From positions 1 to 41,424 of the IMG/VR virus record IMGVR_UViG_3300050821_003342: 41,424 nt of DNA; one strand, 5' to 3'. Source of the DNA: a virus. The notes beneath the pieces are model-generated. The model ran no database searches, was not told the origin of the DNA, and saw only the letters and a program-made list of their open reading frames with translations. Of this stretch, positions 13,430 to 21,231 are shown piece after piece. How positions within the stretch are numbered: position 1 is the first letter of the stretch; each line of letters opens with the position of its first letter. A program made the position numbers and the translations under genes.

Positions 13430-15393
13430 CCACCGCGCGCGAACAGGTCCTGTTCCGGCTCGCCGACAACCTGTTGCTGGCGCACCAGACGCTGTTCGCC
13501 CACCGGCACCCGCAGGACACCCCCGAATTCCACTGGAGCATGATCGCGGACTTTCACAGCCCGCACCCCCGCATCGCGACGCAGGCGTTCCGCGGCGCGG
13601 CAAAATCCTCGATCGGCGAGGAGGGCATCGTCATCGCGGCCGGCTACCGCATGTTCCGCAACTGCCTGATCCTCGGCGACACCGAGGACCGCGCGATCGA
13701 CCGCCTGCGCGCCGTCAAGCACGAGTTCGAGACCAACGAAGGGCTGGAGGCGCTGTTCGGCAAGATGGTCGGCCCGGTGTGGCAGCAGACCAAGATCGTG
13801 CTCTCGAACGGGGTGGTGATCCAGGCTTACGGCCGCGACCAGGCGCTGCGCGGATGCAAGCACAACGACATCCGGCCGGACTTCTGTTTCGGCGACGACA
13901 TCGAGAACGAGGAGTCCTGCGGCGACGAGACCAAGATCGCCAAGACGATGAAATGGCTGCTCGCCGTCGTCATCCCGGCGCTCGACATCAACCACCGCAT
14001 CCGCATCAACGGCACCCCGCTGCACCCGCGCGCGATGATCTGCCAGATCGCCGAGGACAAGACGTGGCTGCGCCGCGACTACCCGATCGAGTATGTGGAC
14101 GCGGCCGGCGAGCGGCGATCGATGTGGCCGGCGCGCTATCCGCTCAAGTGGATCGACGAGAAGCGCGAGAGCTACGAGCGGCACGGCTATTTCAACCACT
14201 TCGCGCAGGAGTACCTGTGCAAGGCCGAGGACCCGCAGTCGAAGGTCTTCACCAAGAACATGTTCGTCGTCGAGCCGACCGTGCGGACGTGGCACCCGAC
14301 CTACGCCATGTTCGATCCGGCGCGCACCAAGAAGGACACCAGCGCCAGCACGGGCCTTGCGGTGTGGTCCTGGATCAACCGCCGCATGATCGTGTGGGAG
14401 GCACGCGCGCTGCTCGCCATGCCGGACGAGATCGTCACCGAGATATTCCGGGTCGACAACGACTACCAGCCGATCGTCACCGGGGTGGAGGTGGACGGGC
14501 TGGAGGAATTCCTGATGCAGCCGCTGCGCCAGGAGCAGGTCCGGCGCGGCTATGCGGTGCCGATCCGGCCGATGCGCGCGCCGCGCGGCAAGATCGACTT
14601 CATCAAGGGGCTGCAGCCGTTCTTCAAGGCGAAGGAAATCATCCTCGCCAAGAACTGCCCGGACCTCGTGGCGCAGTTCATGAGCTTCCCGAACGGCCGC
14701 ATCGACGTGCCGAACGCGCTCGCCTACGCGCTCATGCTGCGGCCCGGCCAGCCGATCTACGACGGCTTCCAGGCGCAGCACGTCGTCGAAGAGCTGCCGG
14801 TGGTGGCGCGGCATCCCTGCTATCTGGTGGTCAACGCGACCGGCGGCTGCACCACCGCGGCGCTGCTGCAGATGGTCGACGGCGGGCTTCTCGTGCTGGC
14901 CGACTGGGCGCGCGAGGGCGACCCTGGGTCCAACCTCGACACCATCGTCCGCGAGGCATCGCTGGCCGCACACGGCAAGCCGAAACTGTTCGCGCCACCG
15001 CGGCATTTCACGGCCTACGACCTGATCGGCCTGCGGGCGGCGGCGCGTGCGGTCCCGGTCGAGCTCGGCCGCGGCGGGCAGGAGCATGCCGGCCGGGAGG
15101 AAATCCGCTCGCTGCTCGGCCGGCTCACCCGCGGGCGCCCGATGGTGCAGGTCTCCACCACCGCGCGCTGGACGCTCAACGCGCTCTCCGGCGGCTACTG
15201 CCGCGAGATCACGCGCAGCGGCCAGCTCACCGACCAGGCGATCGAGGGGCCATACCGCACGCTCATGGAAGGCATCGAGGCGCTCGCGTCGCTGACCAAG
15301 TCGATCACGCTGCGCGAGGACGACGACATCCATTACGACTACACGCCGGACGGACGGCGGTTCATCTCATCGAGGGTGGCGGGGCATGGCTGA
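13426..15393 (+). CDS. terL: Terminase large subunit (655 aa)
   Basis: ATP-driven DNA packaging motor and nuclease. Start at GTG 13426 overlapping the previous stop. Walker A-like RGAAKSS (residues 56-62), Walker B FCFGDDIENEE (153-163), coupling motif NGTP (195-198), nuclease acids Asp297 (MFDPARTKKD), Glu355/Asp357 (VEVDGLEEF) and Asp427 (GRIDVPNALAYAL). Residues 465-655 form an extra C-terminal domain beginning YLVVNATGGCTTAALLQMVD, which resembles a second, degenerate RNase H-like nuclease fold. Most TerL proteins end soon after the third Asp. Small terminase is not identified with confidence. Confidence 0.92.
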   Translation: MTTAREQVLFRLADNLLLAHQTLFAHRHPQDTPEFHWSMIADFHSPHPRIATQAFRGAAKSSIGEEGIVIAAGYRMFRNCLILGDTEDRAIDRLRAVKHEFETNEGLEALFGKMVGPVWQQTKIVLSNGVVIQAYGRDQALRGCKHNDIRPDFCFGDDIENEESCGDETKIAKTMKWLLAVVIPALDINHRIRINGTPLHPRAMICQIAEDKTWLRRDYPIEYVDAAGERRSMWPARYPLKWIDEKRESYERHGYFNHFAQEYLCKAEDPQSKVFTKNMFVVEPTVRTWHPTYAMFDPARTKKDTSASTGLAVWSWINRRMIVWEARALLAMPDEIVTEIFRVDNDYQPIVTGVEVDGLEEFLMQPLRQEQVRRGYAVPIRPMRAPRGKIDFIKGLQPFFKAKEIILAKNCPDLVAQFMSFPNGRIDVPNALAYALMLRPGQPIYDGFQAQHVVEELPVVARHPCYLVVNATGGCTTAALLQMVDGGLLVLADWAREGDPGSNLDTIVREASLAAHGKPKLFAPPRHFTAYDLIGLRAAARAVPVELGRGGQEHAGREEIRSLLGRLTRGRPMVQVSTTARWTLNALSGGYCREITRSGQLTDQAIEGPYRTLMEGIEALASLTKSITLREDDDIHYDYTPDGRRFISSRVAGHG

Positions 15394-17548
15394 CGAATTC
15401 GCACGCGAGCCCGAGACGGAGGAGCCCGAGCGCGGCGACAAGCGCAGCCGCGACCTATCGCGCATCAAGTCGATCAAGGACGACCTGCTGAAAATCTTCA
15501 CCGAGGTCGAGGAGGGATTCCGCGACCAGTGGAACCGGGCCAATGACCAGCTCGACTACTGGGACATCGTCAATTCCAAGCTGACGTCGAAGCAGTTCTA
15601 CTCGGGGAATTCCCGCATTTTCGTCCCGATCGTCAAGAACGCCGTCGAGGCGCGCAAAACCCGTTTCACCAACCAGATTTTCCCGCAGTCGGGCCGCTAC
15701 GTCGAATGCACCTCGTCGGACGGCACGCGCCCCGACGCGATCACGGCGCTGCTCGAACACTATGTCCGCAAGGCGAAGCTGCGCACGCAAGTCATGCCGG
15801 CGCTGGTGCGGGCCGGCGACGTGACCGGGCAGTACAACGTCTACGTCTCATGGTCGAAGACCAAGCGCCACGTCACATGGCGCTCGCGCCAGCGCCCCGA
15901 GATCGACGAGGGCATCCCCAACCCGGCGGCCGAGGAGGTCGACGACATCCAGGAGGAGACCGTCGAGAGCGCGCATCCGATGGTCGAGGTCATCGCCGAC
16001 AGCGACATCCTGGTCCTGCCGCAGACCGTCGACTCGCTGGAGGAGGCCATCGCCGAGGGCGGGTCGGTCACGATCCTGCGCCGCTGGAGCAAGGCGAAGA
16101 TCAAGCAGATGGCGCGCGAGGGCGTGATCCGAAAGGATTTGGCCGACGACCTGATCGAGCAGATGGCGAAGAAATCGCCGCCCGAGGTCGTCAACGCCGA
16201 CAAGAAGATGGTCGACGCCGCCGGCATCAAGGGCGACGGCAAGAAGCATCTTCTGGCCTACGAGACGTTCACGATCCTGGAGGTCAAGGGCGAGCGCCGG
16301 CTGTGCCAGGCGTTCTACGGCGGCGAGCAGAAGATTCTCGGCGCCCGGATCAATCCCTTGTGGTGCGACAAATTGCCACTACTATCCGTGCCTGTGGAAA
16401 AGGTCGCGGGCGCCTTCAAAGGCCGGTCGAAGATCGAAGCTTGCGCCGACCTCCAGTACGCCGCGAACGACGCGATCAACATGGGCTGGGATTCGGCCGC
16501 CTACGCCCTGCTGCCGATCGTGATGACCGACCCGGAGAAGAACCCGCGCGTCGGCTCGATGGTGCTCTCGATGGCGGCGGTGTGGGAGACCAGCCCGAAA
16601 GACACCCAGTTCGCCACCATGCCGCCGGTGTTCGAGAAGGCGTTCGAGCTCGTCAACTCGTGCAAGGCCGAGGTGTCGCAGACGCTCTCCGTCTCGCCGG
16701 CTGCGATCACGCAGGGCGTCTCGGCAAGCGCGAAGGGCAAGCCGAACCAGGCGATGGTGGCGCAGGAGCAGCAGATCGACATCCTCACCACGGCCGACGC
16801 CGTGACGGTGATCGAGGAGGGCGTGCTGACTCCGATGCTCAATCTGTTCCTCGAACTCGACCATCAGTACCGCGACAAGGAGATCACGGTGCGCCAGTTC
16901 GGCGAGATGGGGCTGCGCGCCGGCATGGAGGAAATCCCGCCGGTGCAGATGGATCAGCGCTACGTCTTTCGCTGGTTCGGGGTGGAGCAGGCGCGCAGCG
17001 CGCAGCAGATACAGCAGCAGATCGCCGGCATGAACGTGATCCGGGGCATCCCGCCGCAGCAGCTCAACGGCTATCAGGTCAACCTCGTGCCGGTCATCAC
17101 GCAGCTCGTGGAGAACACGTTCGGACCACGGCTCGCACCGCTGATCTTCGTCTCGCCGGAGCAGCAGATGCCGGTCCCGGTCGAGCAGGAGAACATGCTG
17201 CTCGGCGAGGGTTTCGAGGTCCCCACGCACCAGATGGACGACGACAAGGCGCACATCCAGGCGCACATGCAGGCGCTCCAGGCGATGCAGGCGCAAGGGG
17301 AGGGCAAGAATGCGAAGAAATTCCAAGCCCACATCTGGCGCCACATGCAGCAAGGGCAGGCCAAGCAGCAGGCTGCGATGCAGGCGCAACAGGGGGCGCA
17401 GGGCGTTCCCGGCGGCGCGGGTCCGGGTGTTGCCGGGACGCCTCGACAAGGCGCCCAGCCCGGACAGCCCCGCGCCCAAGGTCCCGCCGGCATGATCCAC
17501 CAGGACCAGATGCGCGACCCGCGCGTGATGCCGCGGAAAGTCGGGTGA
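15386..17548 (+). CDS. Portal protein (720 aa)
   Basis: Long podovirus-type portal, overlapping terL by 8 bp. Order terL-portal, length (720 aa; P22 gp1 is 725) and content support this. Residues 20-110 hold the typical start (RIKSIKDDLLKIFTEVEEGF, RDQWNRANDQLDYW, NSRIFVPIVKNAVEARKTRF). The middle has YAANDAINMGWDS and the crown/wing region; the last 120 residues form a Gln/Ala-rich helical barrel candidate (HIQAHMQALQAMQAQ, QGQAKQQAAMQAQQ) followed by a Gly/Pro tail. A long C-terminal helical barrel reaching into the head is known in P22. Confidence 0.88.
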   Translation: MADEFAREPETEEPERGDKRSRDLSRIKSIKDDLLKIFTEVEEGFRDQWNRANDQLDYWDIVNSKLTSKQFYSGNSRIFVPIVKNAVEARKTRFTNQIFPQSGRYVECTSSDGTRPDAITALLEHYVRKAKLRTQVMPALVRAGDVTGQYNVYVSWSKTKRHVTWRSRQRPEIDEGIPNPAAEEVDDIQEETVESAHPMVEVIADSDILVLPQTVDSLEEAIAEGGSVTILRRWSKAKIKQMAREGVIRKDLADDLIEQMAKKSPPEVVNADKKMVDAAGIKGDGKKHLLAYETFTILEVKGERRLCQAFYGGEQKILGARINPLWCDKLPLLSVPVEKVAGAFKGRSKIEACADLQYAANDAINMGWDSAAYALLPIVMTDPEKNPRVGSMVLSMAAVWETSPKDTQFATMPPVFEKAFELVNSCKAEVSQTLSVSPAAITQGVSASAKGKPNQAMVAQEQQIDILTTADAVTVIEEGVLTPMLNLFLELDHQYRDKEITVRQFGEMGLRAGMEEIPPVQMDQRYVFRWFGVEQARSAQQIQQQIAGMNVIRGIPPQQLNGYQVNLVPVITQLVENTFGPRLAPLIFVSPEQQMPVPVEQENMLLGEGFEVPTHQMDDDKAHIQAHMQALQAMQAQGEGKNAKKFQAHIWRHMQQGQAKQQAAMQAQQGAQGVPGGAGPGVAGTPRQGAQPGQPRAQGPAGMIHQDQMRDPRVMPRKVG

Positions 17549-17583
17549 ATTGAGAGATTGGTTTAAGCATCTGTCTGAACGCG

Positions 17584-17611
17584 TTGCAATCTAACGTAAT
17601 TTGTTTATCAT
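17584..17611 (+). promoter_or_regulatory. Candidate promoter of the lysis/envelope cassette
   Basis: -35 TTGCAA (17584-17589), 16-bp spacer, -10 TATCAT (17606-17611), in the 87-bp AT-richer gap after the portal gene. The transcript start would fall inside the palindrome at 17613-17627. Confidence 0.5.
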
Positions 17612-17612
17612 G

Positions 17613-17627
17613 CCCTGAAATTCAGGG
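17613..17627. promoter_or_regulatory. Palindrome at predicted transcription start
   Basis: CCCTGAA-A-TTCAGGG, a perfect 7-bp inverted repeat around one base, directly after the -10 box and overlapping the AGGGG ribosome site of the gene at 17636. It could be an operator or, in RNA, a weak structure masking the ribosome site. Confidence 0.5.
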
Positions 17628-17635
17628 GTGATGCC

Positions 17636-17833
17636 ATGACGTACAGAACGGCATTGTTTGCAACGTGGCTTGCGCTCGGCGCCGGCGTCATCGGGTACGC
17701 ATTTGCGACCGTTCAGGCGCCCAACACGCTTGCGGGCTGCCAATACAACGCGACCCCGCCGACCCTGACTGACGGCCAGCTCGTCACCCTGCAGTGCGAT
17801 TCGAGCGGCAACCTCAAGACGAAGGCGCAGTGA
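17636..17833 (+). CDS. Small secreted or membrane-anchored protein (65 aa)
   Basis: N-terminal hydrophobic segment (residues 6-24, ALFATWLALGAGVIGYAFA) works as a signal peptide or anchor with a possible cut after AFA. The mature part NTLAGCQYNATPPTLTDGQL, then LQCDSSGNLKTKAQ, resembles short phage structural proteins with TPPTLTDGQ and CDSSGNLK motifs, which often sit near fibres. It is coupled to the endolysin gene by a TGATG overlap. Confidence 0.65.
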   Translation: MTYRTALFATWLALGAGVIGYAFATVQAPNTLAGCQYNATPPTLTDGQLVTLQCDSSGNLKTKAQ

Positions 17834-18669
17834 TGAGCGCGTCCTTCGCGGCCCTCGCCCCGGAATACAACGCGCTCCTGGCGCGCATGGTGATCACGCG
17901 GGAGGCTGAGGTCGAGGCCGTCGCGAACAAGCTGCTGCATTTCGTCGACGAAGGCCGCTACGCGCCGGTGTCGGCCGAGGTTGGCGTGCCGCAGGTGTGG
18001 ATGGCGACGAGTTTCGAGCGCGAGGCGTCGTCAAACTTCAACGACAGCCCGGCGCAGGGCGATCCGTGGGCGCACCGATCGGTGCATGTACCGGCCGGGC
18101 GCGGGCCGTTCCCGTCATGGGCGGCCGCCGCAATCGACGCCTACCACATCGACGGCCTCGACAAGGTCGGCGCCGACAACTGGACCTGGCCGCGCGCCTG
18201 CTACGAGGGCGAGGTGTTCAACGGCATGGGCTACCGCGCCCACGGCATCCATTCGCCGTATCTATGGGCCGGCACGAACAACTACACCTCGGGCAAGTAC
18301 GTCGCGGATGGCGTGTGGTCGGCCGGCGCGATCGATCAGCAGCTCGGCATCGTGCCGGTGATGTTCCGCATGATCGCGCTGCGGCCGGCTCTCGCGCTGG
18401 TGGGGTCCGTCCCGCCGATCGCCGTGACGCCGATGCCTGATCCGCAGCCGGCGCCCGATGGCCTTGGGCAGCACGGCGCCCACGACACCGCTTGGCTGCA
18501 GCACGCGCTTAACGTCCTGAAGGTCGACGGCACGCCGCTCGTCGAGGACGGCAGCTACGGCCGGCGCACGCGCTTCGCCGTCATCGCGTTCCAGACTACG
18601 CACGGGCTCGAGCCTGATGGCATCGCCGGCCCGCTCACCACCGCAGCAATCGAGAAGGCCATCGGCTGA
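17833..18669 (+). CDS. Endolysin with C-terminal peptidoglycan-binding domain (278 aa)
   Basis: Degrades murein at the end of infection. Residues 1-190 form a lysozyme-like catalytic domain with SFEREASSNFN (60-70; probable catalytic Glu), GDPWAHRSVHVPAGRGPFPS, WTWPRACYEGEVFNGMGYRA and HSPYLWAGTNNY. Residues 213-278 are a PG_binding_1 domain (DTAWLQHALNVLKVDG, DGSYGRRTRFAVIAFQ, DGIAGPLTTAAIEKA), joined by a Pro-rich linker. It has no signal peptide, so export would need a holin. Catalytic family is not certain; the residues resemble muramidases in alphaproteobacterial phages. Confidence 0.85.
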   Translation: MSASFAALAPEYNALLARMVITREAEVEAVANKLLHFVDEGRYAPVSAEVGVPQVWMATSFEREASSNFNDSPAQGDPWAHRSVHVPAGRGPFPSWAAAAIDAYHIDGLDKVGADNWTWPRACYEGEVFNGMGYRAHGIHSPYLWAGTNNYTSGKYVADGVWSAGAIDQQLGIVPVMFRMIALRPALALVGSVPPIAVTPMPDPQPAPDGLGQHGAHDTAWLQHALNVLKVDGTPLVEDGSYGRRTRFAVIAFQTTHGLEPDGIAGPLTTAAIEKAIG

Positions 18670-18678
18670 AAGGGCGCC

Positions 18679-18918
18679 ATGCAGATCGATCCGAAAGTCT
18701 CGATGTACCTCAATATCGGCTCGCTGATCCTCAGCGTGTTCGCGATGGCCGGATGGTGGGGCGATCTGGTCGGCAATCATCTGGCGGCGACGATCACCGG
18801 CATCATGTTCACGACCGTCAGCGCGGCCAATGTTGTGCTGCATGCCTATTCGCCGCCGACCGCCGGCCCGGCCAACTCTCTGGCCCCGGCGTCAGCGCCG
18901 GCTGCCAAAGTCGGATAA
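18679..18918 (+). CDS. Holin candidate, two-TM protein (79 aa)
   Basis: Directly downstream of the endolysin. Two hydrophobic segments (residues 14-32, IGSLILSVFAMAGWWGDLVG, and 33-52, LAATITGIMFTTVSAANVVL) fit a class II-type holin; the tail is Ala/Pro-rich and polar. Size (79 aa) and location support a role in forming membrane holes for endolysin release. Sequence family not recognised. Confidence 0.65.
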   Translation: MQIDPKVSMYLNIGSLILSVFAMAGWWGDLVGNHLAATITGIMFTTVSAANVVLHAYSPPTAGPANSLAPASAPAAKVG

Positions 18919-18960
18919 ATCTTGCGTGTGTCTTCCCGGCAACAACCTTCAGGGGGAAAT

Positions 18961-18988
18961 AGGACTACACTCCTAGGTGTAAAGTCCT
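18961..18988 (+). promoter_or_regulatory. Hairpin before the outer-membrane protein gene
   Basis: AGGACTACAC (18961-18970) pairs with GTGT (18977-18980) and, past a two-base bulge, AGTCCT (18983-18988), giving a 10-bp stem and 6-base loop. It ends 6 bp before the GGAGGGTGG ribosome site. Could attenuate read-through from the lysis genes or stabilise the message. Confidence 0.45.
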
Positions 18989-19005
18989 AACACGGAGGGT
19001 GGAAT

Positions 19006-19713
19006 ATGAAGAAATTCCTATGCATCGCGGCACTCGCCGCACTGTGCGTCCCGGCCGCGGCTGCCGATCTGCAGCTCAAGGCACCGGCGTTGACGGCGCA
19101 ATTCCCGACGACGATGTCGGGCGCCTATTACGGCCTCTACACGGCGCTCGCCGCCGGCCAGGCCGAGGTGAAGAACATCCCGGCCGGCATCAATGCGGCC
19201 TCGCTCACCACGACGCAGGGCGAGATCGGCGGCGTGGTCGGTTATCGGTGGGCGAGCGCCAACGCGGCGCGCTTCGTCGATGCCGAATGCGACATCGGCG
19301 CCATGAACCTCAACGGCAACACGGCTGGCCTGAGTGCGGGCGGCCCAATGGTCGTCGAGTGCGGCGTGCGGGCCGGCGTGCCAATGGCGGCGTTCGCGTC
19401 GCTATTCCCGAACCTCGGCCTGCCGAATTTCCCGACGCTGCCGATCCCGACTGGCGTGTCTCAGCTCTCGACGCAGATGTACGTCGGCGGCGCAGTGCGG
19501 TTCGAGGACATCTCGCCGAACTTCGGCGCCACGAGCAACTCGGCATGGGCGATCTCGCCCGCGCTGTGGGTCGGCATGCTGCAGATGCTCTCGAACGGTA
19601 CGGCGCTTGACGGGCGGATCGAGTACATCTTCGCGTCCGACAAGTGCATCGGGCCGGTGGCCTGCATGCAGATGGACCACCGCGTCATGGCGAAGATCGG
19701 AATGCTGTTCTGA
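19006..19713 (+). CDS. Secreted outer-membrane-type protein (235 aa)
   Basis: Begins MKKFLCIAALAALCVPAAAA, a clear Sec signal peptide with cleavage expected after about residue 20; the mature start ADLQLKAPALTAQFP resembles rhizobial porin-like outer membrane proteins. The rest alternates aromatic and small residues in beta-strand fashion (GAYYGLYTALAAGQAEV, GGVVGYRWASANAARF, MYVGGAVRFEDI, RIEYIFASDKCIG) and ends in Leu-Phe, as outer-membrane barrels commonly end in Phe. GGAGGGTGG is an excellent ribosome site. It could be a lysogenic-conversion surface protein or receptor blocker (inference). Confidence 0.7.
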   Translation: MKKFLCIAALAALCVPAAAADLQLKAPALTAQFPTTMSGAYYGLYTALAAGQAEVKNIPAGINAASLTTTQGEIGGVVGYRWASANAARFVDAECDIGAMNLNGNTAGLSAGGPMVVECGVRAGVPMAAFASLFPNLGLPNFPTLPIPTGVSQLSTQMYVGGAVRFEDISPNFGATSNSAWAISPALWVGMLQMLSNGTALDGRIEYIFASDKCIGPVACMQMDHRVMAKIGMLF

Positions 19714-19752
19714 TCGCGTTGGGGAGGGGAGCGCGTAGCGTGCAGTAGCGTA

Positions 19753-19789
19753 GCGGGCTGGCACCTGAGTGGCCTCGGTGCCGGCCCGC
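19753..19789 (+). terminator. Strong GC hairpin, candidate terminator
   Basis: GCGGGCTGGCACC (19753-19765) pairs with GGTGCCGGCCCGC (19777-19789): 13 pairs with one G-U wobble and an 11-base loop. There is no U-run, so an intrinsic terminator is not certain; a second bulged stem follows at about 19811-19838. Together they fill the gap after the outer-membrane protein gene. Confidence 0.5.
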
Positions 19790-19926
19790 AGCGTCTCACA
19801 GGTGCGGCACAGCCCAGCCGGTTGGACGACCGGGCTGCGCCTGACCAGCACGACGGAGCGCCGCCGCGATGGCTGCAATCAGCATACGCAATCTGTACTT
19901 AAGCGGATGTGAAGGTGATCACACTC

Positions 19927-20292
19927 ATGGGCACCCTCGTGGCCGGTAAGCTCGACGAGATCAGCGAGGCAATCGGGGGATTGCGTGCGAGCACCGCGGG
20001 GCTTGAACGTGCATTTTCCGAACACTGCCGGGACGACGACCGCCGCCATGAGGAGAACATCGCAGTACAGCGCGAGGCGAACGAGAGCATCCGCAAGCTG
20101 ACCGAGGTCGTAACGCCGCTAGCCAATGCGGTAGGGGCCATGAAGCCGATCGTCGACCAATATCAGGCATCGCGCTTCAAGCTGGTCGGTGCCGCGAGCG
20201 TCATCATGATGCTGTTCGGCTTCATCGGCTGGCTGATCCAGACCTTCATCACCTCGATCATTCACGGGGTATGGAAGCTGCTGCAGGGGTGA
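19927..20292 (+). CDS. Coiled-coil protein with C-terminal TM (121 aa)
   Basis: I prefer ATG 19927, with GAAGGTG 9 bp upstream, over GTG 19909. Residues 1-80 form an amphipathic coiled coil (KLDEISEAIGGLRASTAGLE, RRHEENIAVQREANESIRKL); residues 88-115 are hydrophobic (LVGAASVIMMLFGFIGWLIQ). Topology suggests an inner-membrane-anchored coil, like a spanin subunit or phage holin accessory; a DUF1515-like match is possible. It is followed by another coil-plus-TM protein 3 bp downstream. Confidence 0.6.
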   Translation: MGTLVAGKLDEISEAIGGLRASTAGLERAFSEHCRDDDRRHEENIAVQREANESIRKLTEVVTPLANAVGAMKPIVDQYQASRFKLVGAASVIMMLFGFIGWLIQTFITSIIHGVWKLLQG

Positions 20293-20295
20293 GCC

Positions 20296-20733
20296 GTGGC
20301 GGGCAAGAAGGGCTGGACGCTCTGGACGCTCAAGGAATTTCTTGAGGACAAGATCGTCCAAGGCGAAGCGCGAACGGCCGAACGCTTCGCCCTCTCCAAG
20401 CTGGCCGTCGATGCCGCGCTCGCCGCCGCCGAGAAGGCCATCACCGCAGCAATGGCTGCGGCCGAGAAGGCGGTCACGAAAGCCGAGGTTGCCGCAGAAA
20501 AACGCTTCGACTCGGTGAACGAATTCCGCAACGCGATGAAGGACCAGCAGTCGACCTTCGCCGACAAGGCGCAGACCGACTTCCGCCTAGCCGCGCTTGA
20601 GAAGCGGGACGAGGTGTCTGGTGGCCGCTCGACCGGGCGCAACGATGTCCTGGGATGGATCGTTGCCGCCGTTCTCTTCGTCGCGGCTGTCGCGTCTCCC
20701 GTGCTTACCATCATGGCGATGCGTGGCCACTGA
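20296..20733 (+). CDS. Ala-rich coiled-coil membrane protein (145 aa)
   Basis: Starts at GTG 20296. Residues 15-100 are a highly helical repeat-like stretch (AVDAALAAAEKAITAAMAAA, EKAVTKAEVAAEKRFDSVNE, FRNAMKDQQSTFADKAQ), a pattern common in phage membrane proteins across several hosts (AVTKAEVAxEKRFxSVNEFR). Residues 117-140 form a TM segment (VLGWIVAAVLFVAAVASPVL) near the C-terminus. Function in other phages is not settled; position beside endolysin suggests a role in lysis or envelope interaction. Confidence 0.7.
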   Translation: MAGKKGWTLWTLKEFLEDKIVQGEARTAERFALSKLAVDAALAAAEKAITAAMAAAEKAVTKAEVAAEKRFDSVNEFRNAMKDQQSTFADKAQTDFRLAALEKRDEVSGGRSTGRNDVLGWIVAAVLFVAAVASPVLTIMAMRGH

Positions 20734-20822
20734 CATGGCCGGCACCAGCTCGGTAGGGAACTTTTCCTATCCACGAGATGTTGTGGTCATGCCCGTAAAT
20801 TCCGTGGGCGGGGACTACATCC

Positions 20823-21038
20823 ATGATCCCTCTCGCCGTATCGATCTTGTGGCTGCTGATCGGCGTAATCATTCTCGGTGCGGTCATTTACATCGCGCTC
20901 CGCGTCATCCGGCGGTTTTTCCCTTCGATGGACCCCAACGTCGATTATGCGGTGTGGGCGATCTTCGCCATCCTGATCCTGATTTACGTGCTGACATCCT
21001 TGATGGGTGGAGGCGCCAGCTTTCACTTCCCCCGATAG
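20823..21038 (+). CDS. Thivi_2564-like membrane protein (71 aa)
   Basis: Two strongly hydrophobic segments: residues 2-24 (IPLAVSILWLLIGVIILGAV) and 42-62 (YAVWAIFAILILIYVLTSLM), joined by a basic loop RVIRRFFPSMDPNVD. The arrangement resembles the Thivi_2564 family of small membrane proteins found in phages and bacteria. Could be a second holin or antiholin. Confidence 0.6.
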   Translation: MIPLAVSILWLLIGVIILGAVIYIALRVIRRFFPSMDPNVDYAVWAIFAILILIYVLTSLMGGGASFHFPR

Positions 21039-21113
21039 CCAAGTCGAGCCGCTCCAGCCTTATCCACCGGCACCGCCCTCGATCTGCAGGGGATGCTGAG
21101 AATTTGCCGTGTC

Positions 21114-21142
21114 TTGACGGACTTATCCCTAACAGTTAATCT
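21114..21142 (+). promoter_or_regulatory. Strong promoter for scaffold/capsid genes
   Basis: -35 TTGACG (21114-21119), 17-bp spacer, -10 TAATCT (21137-21142). This is the best sigma70-like promoter in the late region, and the predicted start (about 21149-21150) falls at the first unit of the triple repeat that forms the leader. Confidence 0.65.
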
Positions 21143-21149
21143 GAAACAT

Positions 21150-21218
21150 CGACTGGCGACCGTAAGTCGCTGAAACGACTTGCCCCCGTAAGGGGATTTC
21201 GACTGGTGGCCGTAAGTC
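21150..21218 (+). repeat. Three tandem CGACT/CCGTAAG leader repeats
   Basis: Units start at 21150, 21176 and 21200, spaced 26 and 24 bp. Each has CGACT, five bases, then CCGTAAG. Units 1 and 3 can fold on CGACT/AGTCG (unit 3 lacks the last G) with GG/CC inside; unit 2 folds through CCCC-GTAA-GGGG. They would make up nearly all of the 5' leader of the scaffold-capsid message, ending 4 bp before its AGGAG ribosome site. Confidence 0.65.
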
Positions 21219-21231
21219 ACAGGAGCGGAAA

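Noticed and set aside
13351-15333. Long minus-strand open frame (660 codons) opposite the terminase gene
   Set aside because: Composition (Arg/His/Asp-rich, no motifs) is that of an antisense shadow of a GC-rich gene; terminase motifs on the plus strand are clear.
15706-17553. Second plus-strand long open frame over the portal gene
   Set aside because: Gly/Arg/Ala-rich shadow of the portal reading frame; no start signal and full overlap with a recognisable portal.
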